Below are positions 31,990-42,400 of a stretch of DNA of 43,334 nt, piece after piece. The position numbers were made by a program, and so were the translations under genes. The first letter of the stretch is position 1. Each line of letters begins with the position of its first letter. Below the pieces are notes generated by a model. The model ran no database searches. It worked only from the letters and a program-made list of their open reading frames with translations, and was not told the origin of the DNA. Source of the stretch: Ministeria vibrans ATCC 50519 (lineage: Eukaryota; Opisthokonta; Filasterea); NCBI GenBank assembly GCA_943704425.1, contig CALSCP010001071.1, positions 1-43,334 of the forward strand. The letters are read 5' to 3'.

Positions 31990-33979
31990 GAGTTTGAAGG
32001 AACAAGGTGAACGAGAGAAAACGAGAGGACGAAAGGAGGAGAAGAAACGAAATGATAATAAAACGCTAGAGAGAAAGAACAAAAGTAATATATATATATA
32101 GCAACCAAATGCAGTCAAGACAACGTTAAGATCAAACCTTGATTTGTTCGGTGCTGGAGACGGCACAAAAGACGACCTCGGCAAAGCCCTGGTCGGGAAA
32201 AGGGCGGTAGCAGATAGCGCCAATGACGCGGTTGTGTTTGAGGAGAAGCAGATTGGCGTGACGGCGATCGAAGACAGTGCGGCTGATGTAGGCATTGTTC
32301 ATGTTGGGGATCTGGCGGGCAAACAGATTCTTGGCATCCATGAGCCAGACAGCGTGCTCAGGCACCACAGAGCCGGCCGGGGCTGTGTTGGAGACAACCC
32401 GGTAACATAAATGACCCTGGTGATGCTCGCGTGTGGGCCGGTGCTGGTCTGGCAGGGGCGACTGTGCATCGAGGGAATCTGAAAGGGCGGCGACTGCCAG
32501 ACGGCAATCGCTGCTTCGAAAGGCACCCGTCAGGTGAGTTGTCAGAGGCTTGACCTGCGTGTCGTCGTCGTCGTCGTCGTCGTCGTCAACCTCGTCCATG
32601 TGCATCTCATCCGCCGTGTGTACAGTCGGGTCTCCCACAGACTGTTGCGGCAGTTGCTGCTGCTGCAATGAGGCTTGGTGCTTGTCCACTCCCTTCTTCT
32701 TCTTGTACTCCTTTTTTGGTTTCTTCTCGCCCTTGAGGCGTTTCGCAGGTGGACCGCCATCAACAAAGCCTTCTGCAGCATGACTGCTGGCGGCGTCGTC
32801 GCCGTCGCCGTTGGCGTCGGCAAGGGCTGGTGGTGGTGGTGGTGGGCGCTTGAGTGAGCGAGGAGGGACGTTTGCACCGAGCAGAGGCACATTGAGAACA
32901 GCATCGTCGTTGTTGGGCATGGCCAACGACTGACGGTGGAGTTCGGCAAAGTTGGGCAGCCAAGTGATGCAAAGAGGTGACTGGATGTCGGCAAGGAGGT
33001 TGTCGAGGAAGTCAGGGATGACCTGCTGGAGGGAAGCGTTTGCATGGCGTGCATTGTTGAGGATCTGCTGACGACAGTGAGGCAGTAGAGATTGCAAGAA
33101 GGAGCGTCCAAAGATGCGAGAGACGTACAACTGTCGCACAGCGGACAATTTAGGCGGGGTACCGTCGAGAGGCGAGCAGTAGTGTTGCCAGCGCAGGAAG
33201 TTGAGTTCGCCGACGAGGGCCGCGTCGAGCAGCTGCGTGGTGCACACGACCCGCTGCACAATTACCGACGCCTGTTCGTACAGGCGCCGCAACGACGGTG
33301 TGCACGAGGAGCCCGCAATGACCCGAACAAAGTTCTGCATGCCTGCATCGATGGCAGGCGGTTCGAATGGCGGTGAGCCTATTCTGTCGATACTCGCGCG
33401 CATCTCGGCAGCACCCCGTGCGAGCAAGTCTACTGTGGACTCAAGGGGCCCTGACCCATGGGCGGACTTTCCATTGCACTGCGCAAGCGCCTCGCGAAGC
33501 GTCACAACCTGAGCAACGAGATGTTTGTGTCAACAATGAGTATGATGATTCTTCATTGATCCTACCGTCTTTTCAAGGACAATTCTGTGTGAATTTTCGC
33601 TCGTAGACTGTGCCACTGTCCAGGAGCGTTCCATGATGGCAATGTCAAGAAGTCTGCGAGACAATTCGGCAATCGGCAGCGACAGCAGATTTCCGTGTTG
33701 CCCAAACGAATGGGCGCAGTTGGCGCACGATTGGAGCGTCGCGTGGCCCCCGGGGGCGTCGACAGGCACAAATCCGGCACAAGCACACCGCGTCTGGGCA
33801 CACTGGGTGTAGCCAGCGACCTAGCGTCGTCGTCGTCGTCGTAGTGCAGGTGAGAACAAAAGAACAATATGCCAGGGTTGTTGTACCTTCAGAAGTTGAC
33901 TTTCAAATGCCGCCGTAGACATGTGGGCACCACGAGCCGCAGCACCTTGGGCTGGTGAGGCGTTTGATCGTCGTGACAT
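30671..33979 (-). CDS. KAT2B: GCN5/PCAF histone acetyltransferase
   Basis: Six exons, all phase 0: 33887-33979, 33566-33820, 32138-33508, 31217-31747, 31013-31150 and 30671-30742; 819 aa (human PCAF 832). The Cys-rich PCAF N-terminal domain is present (CAQTRCACAGFVP, SCANCAHSFGQHGNLLSL). After a Pro/Lys/Asp-rich linker comes the GNAT domain: NLFARQIPNMNNAYISRTVF, VIGAICYRPFPDQGFAEVVF with the catalytic Glu, CAVSSTEQIKGYGTYIMN (acetyl-CoA loop) and ALGYFRKQGF. A C-terminal bromodomain follows (SYPLFATPLS, YRTIDEFLVDFNQFC, LLKLERFVRHHL), but the acetyl-lysine-binding Asn seems replaced. The last two introns hold (TAA)n and (CT)n arrays. It acetylates histone H3 within SAGA-type coactivator complexes. 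Confidence 0.92.
30780..30967. repeat. (TAA)n microsatellite in last GCN5/PCAF intron
   Basis: Two long TAA blocks (30780-30857 and about 30891-30967) separated by an AT-rich spacer. They lie inside the 270-nt intron that precedes the 72-nt terminal exon. Confidence 0.95.
31897..31986. repeat. (GA)n microsatellite, sense (CT)n in GCN5/PCAF intron
   Basis: About 45 GA dinucleotides on the plus strand. In the sense of the minus-strand gene this is (CT)n within intron 31748-32137, followed downstream by AT-rich sequence and the acceptor TTCTGTAG. Confidence 0.95.
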
Positions 33980-34140
33980 GAAAATATGTGCGTCATTTCT
34001 ATTTTCTAGTAATTATCATCAGTCACGCACTCAAACTACTCTTCGTCGTCGCAATTCACATAAATTACATAAATAATTACATTGTATTTGAGATTTTCGA
34101 GTAGTTCAGAGCCGAAAAAAAGAATTGAAAAGAGGTAAAC

Positions 34141-34784
34141 ATGCCTCCGGTGTCGACGTTTGTGGAGAAGGGCGACGTACGTACGCTGCGACAGCTTCAC
34201 CATGGAAACGTACAATTCGAGGCGGCCGACGCACGATTGGCCGCACGTCTTGGACGTGTGGAATGCTTAGCAGTGTTTTGCAAGGCAAACGTGGACCTGA
34301 ACCAGGGCGACGAAGACACATACCAAACGTGTGCACACCAGGCAGCCGCAAAGGTTTGAAAGAAGTGCTGTTAACTTATTAATAATAATAATATTAATAT
34401 TATTATTGTTCTAATTTTCAGGGCCACCTGAAGACACTTCAATGGTTAGGAGCACACGGAAGTGATTTGTGGCAACGCGACCGTGCTGGAAATACTCCAT
34501 TGCATTTGGCGTCGATGAACGACGAGACTGGCGGTGTGTGTGTGTTTTTGGCGACAACGCAGATTGGCGGCCAAGCACCAAACCTTGCATGCTGCAACGG
34601 ACAAGGTGACACGCCACTGCACATGTCCGCAAGGAACGGAGCAGTGACCAACTTGAGAGCGTTGATGAAGCTTGCTCCGGCGAGTACGATACAGCTGCAG
34701 AATGGACGTCAGGCGCGTGCAGTGGACGAGGCGCGCGAGCACGGCCACAGGAATTGTGTTGCATTGCTTGAACACGCCAAGTAG
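34141..34784 (+). CDS. Small ankyrin-repeat protein
   Basis: Exons 34141-34353 and 34422-34784, with a 68-nt intron (GTTTGA to TTTTCAG), give 191 aa. Ankyrin consensus is clear in two repeats, RAGNTPLHLASMNDETGG and GQGDTPLHMSARNGAVTNLR; flanking helices (LRQLHHGNVQFEAADARLAA, LKTLQWLGAHGSDLWQRD, ARAVDEAREHGHRNCVALLE) make about five repeats in all, so the whole protein is one ankyrin stack. No second domain is attached, so only protein-protein binding can be inferred. It is divergent from GCN5/PCAF with 161 nt between starts. The donor GTTTGA is weak, but the frame requires it. Confidence 0.88.
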
Positions 34785-34867
34785 ACCACCATTGAGTATG
34801 TGGACAGCAGAAAAGTGTACAATTGAAAAACACCAGTCACCAGAGAAAATCAACAATCGGGCGATTT

Positions 34868-35182
34868 GGTGGGTGTGATGCTGAAGAGTCGTTCGAGTTC
34901 GTTCAAGTCGATGTCCAACGACGCAGAGAGGCGACTCTGTCTGTGTGACGGCCCAGCAAAATTCAAGTACTTTGGCAATTAGGTGGGTGTGATGCTGAAG
35001 AGTCGTTCGAGTTCGTTCAAGTCGATGTCCAACGACGCAGAGAGGCGACTCCGTCTGTGTGACGGCCCAGCAAAATTCAAGTACTTTGGCGATTAGGTGG
35101 GTGTGATGCTGAAGAGTCGTTCGAGTTCGTTCAAGTCGATGTCCAACGTCTGGGTAAAGATGTCCACACAGAGAGGCGATTC
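34868..35182. repeat. 114-nt tandem repeat derived from the 3' end of the ASCIZ-like gene
   Basis: Copies begin GGTGGGTGTGATGCTGAAGA at 34868, 34982 and 35096. The third copy is the real 3' end of the ASCIZ-like coding sequence; the first two lie beyond its stop codon. They lack the segment at about 35149-35164 and end in CAGCAAAATTCAAGTACTTT instead of the coding continuation. The two extra copies differ by only a few bases, suggesting recent duplication. Confidence 0.92.
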
Positions 35183-36319
35183 TGTCTGTGTGACGGCCCA
35201 GCAGACGTCACGCGCTTCGAGCGTTGTAGTGTCCTGATAAAAAGTAGAGGAGGAGAGCGACGGAGTCTGTGTGCTTGAAGAACTTGACGAGTGGTATGAA
35301 GCAGCGGAGGCGCTTGGAAAATACGCAGTTTGTGTTGAAATTGAATTGACCGACTGACCGGGTTTGCTCGATGGAACTAACGACGACGCTTGTGTTAATG
35401 AGGTTTGGACACCCCGTGAACCAACTGGTACACGGAGAGTTTGTGTTTCAGTGGAGATGGCGAGGGAAAAAGCAGATGCCGACTCGTGCGCAATGTCGAC
35501 CTGCGTTCCTGCAGAGGACACGGAGCAAGGGAGTAGCGGTGTTTGCTGTTCGAGAACCAGCGTCAAATGTGAGAGGGCGGAAGTCTGCGTCGCGTCGTCA
35601 GTGTGATGCGCATGCAGGCTGTATGGACAAGAGGCCTGGCGTGGCTGCAGAGCCGCTTGCACTTGAGAGGCGTGACCAACTCCAACTGCTTGCACTTGAG
35701 CGGCGTGACCAACTCCAACTGCTTGCGCTTGAGAAGCGTGACCAACTCCAACTGCTTGCACTTGAGAGGCGTGACCAACTCCAACTGCTTGCACTTGAGA
35801 GGCGTGACCAACTCCAACTGCTTGAACTTGAGAGGCGTGACCAACTCCAACTGCTTGCGCTTGAGAGGCGTGGGGTGGCTGCAGAACTGCTTGTGCTTTG
35901 CGACAGGTTCGGGTGCGACGGGTGTGACGCTGAAAGGTTTCTCGTGTCGCATATTCGTGCTGACAATGGGAACACAGGTAGACGAGGCCACAGGCGGCTT
36001 GGTGGCGACTCCGCTTGGTTGACGATGCAAACATTTTGTCACATCTGCCACAGATGAACTCAGGGGCGCAGTGTGTCGAAACAAAGTGCTATAGAGAGAG
36101 AAACAAGAGGAGGCGAGGCATGAGAGACACAGTAACGGCTGGGGACACTACCGTGTGCACCTGTTTGAGGTTGTTGTAGCGATCAAATGGACGAGTGGCG
36201 CGTTCGCATTCTCGCTCGGGACAGAAAAAACGGGTTGTCGCGTCGTATCGGCGTTCTCGTGCCCTCGTCACAAGCTGAGTTCGAGAGGGCACCACATCAT
36301 TTGATTGTTGATGGTCCAT
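35093..36319 (-). CDS. ATMIN: ASCIZ/ATMIN-like zinc-finger protein with LC8-type TQT motifs
   Basis: Exons 36152-36319 and 35093-36088, with a 63-nt intron, give 387 aa. The N-terminus has three zinc fingers in the ASCIZ pattern: FFCPERECERATRPFDRYNN with LKQVHTHFVSTH, then FICGRCDKMFASS ending RHQAAC, then LCSHCQHEYATRETFQRHTR. An 11-residue repeat (HASQVQAVGVG) occupies the middle. The C-terminal half is an SQ/TQ-rich domain with six TQT motifs (ATQTS, TETQT, ISTQT, SSTQT, AVTQT, IFTQT) plus GTQVD and GVQTS, the form of LC8 (DYNLL1) binding sites. Animal ASCIZ has the same order and activates the LC8 gene, with LC8 binding back to inhibit it. Orthology is inferred by eye from both halves. 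Confidence 0.78.
35655..35885 (-). repeat. 33-nt coding tandem repeat, about 7 copies
   Basis: The unit reads GCTTGCACTTGAGAGGCGTG on the plus strand and recurs every 33 nt, encoding the 11-residue HASQVQAVGVG repeat of the ASCIZ-like protein. Copies differ by one to three bases. The 3n length preserves the reading frame. Confidence 0.92.
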
Positions 36320-36647
36320 GGCAAGGACGAAATAAATGACTCGTTCAGTCGATAAAGTTAATAACTCTTAGATTGTCCAGCAGAAATACAAATCGCTTGG
36401 TCAAAAAAAATAATAATCACAACGGACAGTCGGCGTCCCAATTTCCTTTGCAACCGAGTCAAGATATTAAAAATGGATTAATTCATGTGTTTGTTACAAT
36501 ACAAAAGAGAAGAGGGAGAGAGAGAAATCTTGCGCATCTTCTGCGCAAGAAAGCGAGAAAGGGCAGAAAACGTGGGAGAATGATTGGTCAAGAAGAAGAA
36601 GAGAGTAAGTGAGCGAGCGAAAGAGAGAGAGAGAAAGAAAGAAAGAA

Positions 36648-36739
<92 letters not shown>

Positions 36740-36894
36740 AAGAGAGAGAAAGTGATAGAGAGAGAAGCAAAGTGATAGAGAGAGAGAGAGAGAGAGAGAG
36801 AGGAGAAGGCGAGTGAGGGTTGTGAGTGCGTCAGGGAAGAGGAGGGGGAGAGAGCAAAGGAGGGGGAAAGCGGGGGTGTGGAGTGGTTTGCGGG
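36320..36894. other. Spacer with (GA)n microsatellite
   Basis: Between the ASCIZ-like gene start and the Ras gene stop, both on the minus strand. A GA-rich tract spans about 36605-36805, with a pure (GA)n core at 36653-36734 and two copies of AAAGTGATAGAGAGAG at 36750-36790, the complement of the motif beside the RNF170 intron arrays. No gene is supported. Confidence 0.75.
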
Positions 36895-38169
36895 TTAGAG
36901 GATTACACAGGGACTCTTTCCACTACGTCCACTGCCCGAGGTCGACCCGCCAGTAGTCCCCCGTGGGTTCTCCGCCTTTTTTGAGTTTTTCTTTCCGGCG
37001 CCGGGTGTTGGTGCGGGAGGCTAGACATCAAAGCACTGTGTGAGAAGGAAGTCCCCGCAGGATTGGCTACTTGTTCACTTACTGGTGGGTGGAACTTTCG
37101 CACTTGACGGATAATCTCGTGGAAGCAATTTTCAATATTCAATCCAGTCTAAACACACCACCAACGAGAATGACAAGATGTTTTAAAGCAAAAGACAAAA
37201 GCGCACAATTATGTTGAAAATATGTGTACCTTTGCTGATGTTTCAAAATAGGGAATTTTGTGAAGGTCTGTGTATGCCCTAAGCTCATCTTCGGGCACAG
37301 TCCGCTGACCTTCTTCCTCTAGGTCCTGAATATCGAGAAAAAAGAAAAGAAAGGAAAGAAAAAGATGCAGAGTGAGCGGGTTGGTACAATTCATAAAAAT
37401 ATGATCTCATCCTGTTACCTTTTTGTTGCCAATGACGACCATGGGAAAAGACTCGGCGTCTTTGACTCGCAAAATCTTTGTGCGCAAGGCCTGGAGTTCT
37501 TGGAAGCTGCTCTGAGAATTGATGCCACAGACGAGAACAAATCCATCGCCACAGTCGAAAGCAGAGTCTCGGAACGAAGCAAATTCCTCCTGACCCGCTG
37601 TGTCTACAAGTTCTACTTCTTGTTCGTAGTCGTCCACGACAACCTAAGATGACCAAACAGGCACACAGATGGCGAGTGAGCAGAGCGAGCAGGGCAAACG
37701 AGGGAAACAAGAAGGTGTGAAGGAAGTAGTACAACCGAAAAAAAAAAGTCAAAAGGAAAAAAAGACTGAGTGGGTGATGGGCGGACAACCAAGGGGCATG
37801 TACACAAAGAAACAGAGTATATCTTCCTTACCCCTTTCCGGTAGCTTTCTTCGATAGTTGGGTCGTAGTACTGGAGAAAACAGAAAATGTGTAAGTTGGT
37901 GATAGGGCGGTAGAAGACGAACAGGTGGGCGAGCGCTCACGCGTCCGTAGCAACACGCGTACAGGTGTGCACATGTAATGATCAAGACGGGTGTGGGACG
38001 CACTGGGGAAAGGTACAAAAATACAAAAAGGAGGGCAGATACGCAATTGACCGGTATAATCCCCGAGCAAGGGGTCCAAGGGTCAGCAGGGAGGGGACAC
38101 GTGTGTTGTAGGTTGCGGCGAGAGAGTTAGCCTGAAGGGGGGCTGGTTGTTGAGCGAAAGATAAAAAAG

Positions 38170-38210
<41 letters not shown>

Positions 38211-38809
38211 AAAAACCACTGATGTGTGTTGAAACCAAGGGAGGTCTGAGGCGAGAAGAAGTATTGCCAACATGATACGTAGGATAGAGGAGAATAATAG
38301 CAAGGAAAAGAGCGAGGAGAGACAAGAAACGGAACAATCGCGGTGACGTCAAGAGTCTTGGCACAGATCCACGACAGGGGCGGAGAGGGAAAGCAGGCGG
38401 GCGGGTGGACGCAAGTGAATGTGCCGTGTGTGCATAAGGTGCAGGGAGGGGAGAAGATCCAAGTCGATATAGCATGGGTATTTGGCGCAAGGTGAAGCGC
38501 AAACGACGGGGCGTGGCGGTCAAAGGCCAAGGAAACTTTGCCCTTTAAGAGGCTCCCAATACACACAAGGGCCCCCGAGGCAACGAGTCACGCGAGATTC
38601 AGCGCCTCCCAATAACGTTTGGGTTGAATTTATCGTTTGTAGGTTTTTTTTTTTTTTTTTTTTTTTGGAAAACACAAAAAGAGCCAAGTGCACGAAAGAG
38701 AGGCAAAGCGACCACTTACGTCTGCGAATTTGTTCTTGAGAAACCGGATGGTGACGCAGCTCTTTCCTACACCGCCAGAGCCGACGACGCAAATCTTCAT
38801 TTCGGCCAT
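36895..38809 (-). CDS. Ras-family small GTPase with CAAX box
   Basis: Six exons, all phase 0: 38720-38809, 37832-37870 (39 nt), 37419-37643, 37230-37325, 37083-37148 and 36895-37020; 213 aa. All G motifs are present: G1 GSGGVGKSCVTIRFL, G2 YDPTIEESYRK, G3 DTAGQEEF, G4 NKKD and G5 ETSAK. The C-terminal tail is basic and Gly/Ser-rich and ends in CVIL, a CAAX box whose final Leu favours geranylgeranylation, so the protein is membrane-anchored. The effector loop matches Ras/Rap rather than Rho or Rab. The first intron (849 nt) is the longest in the window and carries a poly(A) run at about 38175-38208. Assignment to Ras or to Rap cannot be settled by eye. Confidence 0.92.
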
Positions 38810-39225
38810 TGCGAGAGAAACAACTTTTCAGTCACTGGAACCCCGTCAAGCCACTTTGCGAATGAGAAAAACGAATGAAACACTCCCCGAAGCAGTCGTC
38901 GCCAATCAGCAGTGTGCACGCGACAAGAGACGAAAGCGAATGTTTCGAAGGCACGGAGGAAGGGAGAGAAAAAATAATGACTGTTGTAAAAGTAGCTGAA
39001 GATCTTAAGGACTCGACGCGTAGCTTCTGAATTTGCCAAATCTCGTCAGAGATAACCGCATTGAGAGCATTTATAAGTATCTGTTTGATCGTGGCTTGCA
39101 GAAAGTTGCCGGATCTTTGACTTTTCGGTGGTTTTTTTTGGCGGGAAGGTGACGTCAGCCGGACTGTATTGTATCATCAAAAGACGGAGGTCACAACGAC
39201 GCGACGCTAATCAAAAGTTTTGGCG

Positions 39226-39314
39226 AATGTATATAAAACCAGCCGGCAGTCGACAGTCAGACATCACTCACATCAGTGATCAGTGCTGAGTGCTGAGTGC
39301 TGAGTGCTGAGTCA
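39226..39314 (+). promoter_or_regulatory. TATA box, heptamer array and bZIP site upstream of DNAI3-like gene
   Basis: TATATAAAA at about 39230 is the best TATA box in the window. Some 50 nt downstream, GTGCTGA repeats four times with a 7-nt period (39283-39310) and ends in TGCTGAGTCA (39305-39314), a Maf/bZIP-like half-site. The coding start is at 39470. The 660-nt region also serves the divergent Ras gene. Confidence 0.55.
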
Positions 39315-39469
39315 GGCTCGCAGTGCAGTCGTTGACTTGGAGTCGTGTCAGTTATGTGACGCTGTAATGAATCAAGTTAAAAAATGTCGTCTGTCTCCTT
39401 AGTGACTTAGTCTGTAGGCCGTAGTTCTTCAATCTTCGTCAAAAAAGTCCTCACTTCACACTTGACACA

Positions 39470-42400
39470 ATGGGATTGCAAGGTCGGTTATCTTTTACAC
39501 CTTTGGAAGATTCAAGTTTGATCTAATTAATTTCCAATAATAATTATTATTATTAATCATAATCATTCTTTTCCAAGTCGTCTTTTTTTTTTTTTACAAA
39601 GACGAATTCATCTCCATGGCAACAAAAGAAAGCACCGTACAGCCTGGACGGGACACTGGGTTCACTCGAAATACATCGTCGTTGACCACGTCGGCAACCC
39701 TAAAGCAAAAGGAAGTGCGTCACCATGCAGCGTCTTCGGATGCGGGAAGAAACGCTCGAAGAACAGTGCCATCTTTGAAGGGAAGAGGCACGACGGGACG
39801 CGACAAGAAATCCACAGTATCGCGTAGGTCAACCTCTGCGTCAGCGGCCATGGCAACCGCAGTCGCTGCGGCAGTCGAGCACGCCGTAGAGGCCCTGCTT
39901 TGTGACTTGGACAGTCAAGTCGACGAGGAAACAGCGCAAGCGGTTCGCCAAGGCAGCTGCGTCGTACGTCTCTCGGCCGCCGCATGCGCGCAAATTGGTT
40001 GGACCGAGTCCACCGACGACTCTCAATCGCCAATGCTGTCGTTGGCCGCGACGCAAGTGCTTGAGATGTTGAGTGACGCGTCTTCGCCATTCGCACAGAA
40101 TGTCGTCGAGTGCAACGAGGCCGTTGTCTCCTATCTCGACACGCGCGACGCCAACGACAACGCTGCCGGAATTGACGATGATAGCTCTTCAACAAGTCGC
40201 TCGACTGACGGTGCAACGAGCCAACAGCAGACACAGTCGCGGCGTCACGTCTTACTGTTGGTGCGACTGGACCTAGCGTCGCACTGGCCTGGAACTATCA
40301 ACAGAATGGAAGCCACGGGGGCCGAGACAGCAGCGACGGCGACGCCCGTGGAAGAGAGCAACACAGGCACGGCCCCTGCGAAGCGCTTGTCAGTTCCAGC
40401 GTTTCCTCGTGACGATGGCAGCCGTCACTTCCTCGTTTGTACTACTGCGGCGGCGCGCGACTGGCACCAACGACCAGATCCGGTCGAAGAGGCTGCGCGC
40501 CTGGCTTTTGAAGCGCGCGAACAAGAACGGCAACGACTCCTCAAGTATGGCGTGACAACCGCACGTGAATGGAAGTCGTTGGGAAGCGAGACGGAAGTAC
40601 ACGCAGAGATGGTGGTAGACTCACGCGAGCGTGTTCGACGCGTTCTTCAGCGAGCTCGTCGCTCCTTTGGACATCCGGTTCGATTCGACGATCGCAATGC
40701 GTGCGACGGCTACGTCGCCTGTCGAGGCTTTGCAAGCGAGCAATTTGACACAAAGGTGGTCGAACTGAGCGTGGGTGTGCAGGCCGTTGCGACGACACGT
40801 ACACTCGAGTGCCAAACGAACAGTGCGACGCCAGTCGAGATGGGCGTCCAGTATGAGGCACAACAGGAAATGCTGGACGGAGCCGAACTCAACGACGCGC
40901 TTGCAGATTTTTTTCGACGTGTCTTGCCGCGCTTTGACCTTCCCTTGCGACTCAACGCCCTCTTCAATCCGATCGTAGACGAGTTTCAAAAGCTCGCTCA
41001 GACACACACGCAAGAGCTGGCCGGCTCACGCTCGGACTATCTCCTGCACGAACAACAGACTTTTACAGACCTGGTCTACACCAAGGGCCGCTCGGTGACG
41101 TGCGTTCACTGGCACCCAAGCACGCCTGGTGTGGTGGCGGCCGCGACATCGTTGCGTGTGCCTTTTGAGGAACACATTGCACCGAGTGCTGCGTCGCAAC
41201 AACAACAGCACATGGTACTAGTGTGGAGCTTTACGGATCCCATTCATCCCCTACTCATGCTGGAGGCACCTGCCGACATTACGGCGTTTCAGTGGAACCC
41301 TCAACAGCCGCAGTATGCCGTCGCTGGCTGTGCCAATGGCCAACTGGCGCTGTGGGACCTCTCGAAGCACAGCACGCGGCTCGGCATCAACAAGGAGAAT
41401 AATGACGGGTTGTCGGCCGATTGCGCGCGTGACGAGGCACTCCCGCACACATCCACGACCACAACACCAGCTTCTCAGTCGTCGACGATCAACGCCAGCT
41501 CGGTTACCCAGAGCGCAGCTACAATTGCATCGTTGGTAAAGTCTAGGCGCGAACCGACACCTACCGTGTCGGTTCTCGCGCTCTCTGCAGTGGAGACGAG
41601 TCACACAATGGCGGTAAGCGACCTCCAATGGCTTTCGTCGGGTACGCTGATCACCAACACTGGCGAGGTGGTGGACAGCCGAGGTACTACAGCGGACGAC
41701 GCATCGGACGACGCATCGTCTCCCTCATGGCAACTGTTTACGACGGCCGCTGACGGAGTCATCTGCGTGTGGGAAGCGCGAGGTCGCCCGCCCGCCGAAA
41801 GGCATGATCTTGCCTCGCTTCACCTGACCTGGCGACCGTTCCTCCGCGTCCCACTGCACCGTGTCGATGTGCCCGGTCAGTTTGGTGCAACCAAGTTTGT
41901 TTTGCCACTCAGTCTCGCACGCGACACTCTTGACGGACCGCCTTTGACCACCGAGATGCAGACGGAAGACAACAGCAGCAACAGTGGTGGTAATATGCTG
42001 ACACGCGTCCCATCGACTACAAGTGTCACGAGCAATGCGCGCCGTATTGCAGCCGGTCGGATAGTTGAGACAGCCACGACACGCGTGTACGTGGGCACTG
42101 AAGAGGGCGAGCTGGTGTGTTTGCCACTGCGTTTCGAACGGGACGCGCTGACAGGCAAGCCAGCGCCGCCGACCATAGAACACATGTGGCGCCGGACCTC
42201 TACGTCGATAGGGACCGTTCAACGTTCGCCCTTTTTCGACGACGTTGTGCTTTGCAGTGGCTCACGGCGCGTTACCATCTGGCGTGAAGGGCTCTTTTCT
42301 GGTGCCCTATTTGAGTCACCGACAAGCGCAGCTTCGCTCACAGCCTCGGCATGGAGCCCGACGCGGCCCGCTGTATTTTTTGTGGCGCGTGCCGACGGCT

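Noticed and set aside
35655-35885. CRISPR-like array (33-nt direct repeats)
   Set aside because: Units abut without unique spacers, are in a coding frame and lie in a eukaryotic gene with introns. The same reasoning removes the 36-nt (2799) and 38-nt (10500) arrays.
35371-36057. 228-codon plus-strand ORF with repeats
   Set aside because: Antisense reading of the 33-nt repeat array of the ASCIZ-like gene; the minus frame has zinc fingers and TQT motifs.
36373-36775. Basic plus-strand ORFs around the (GA)n tract
   Set aside because: Composition is simply purine-repeat translation; no homologous motif and no splice context.
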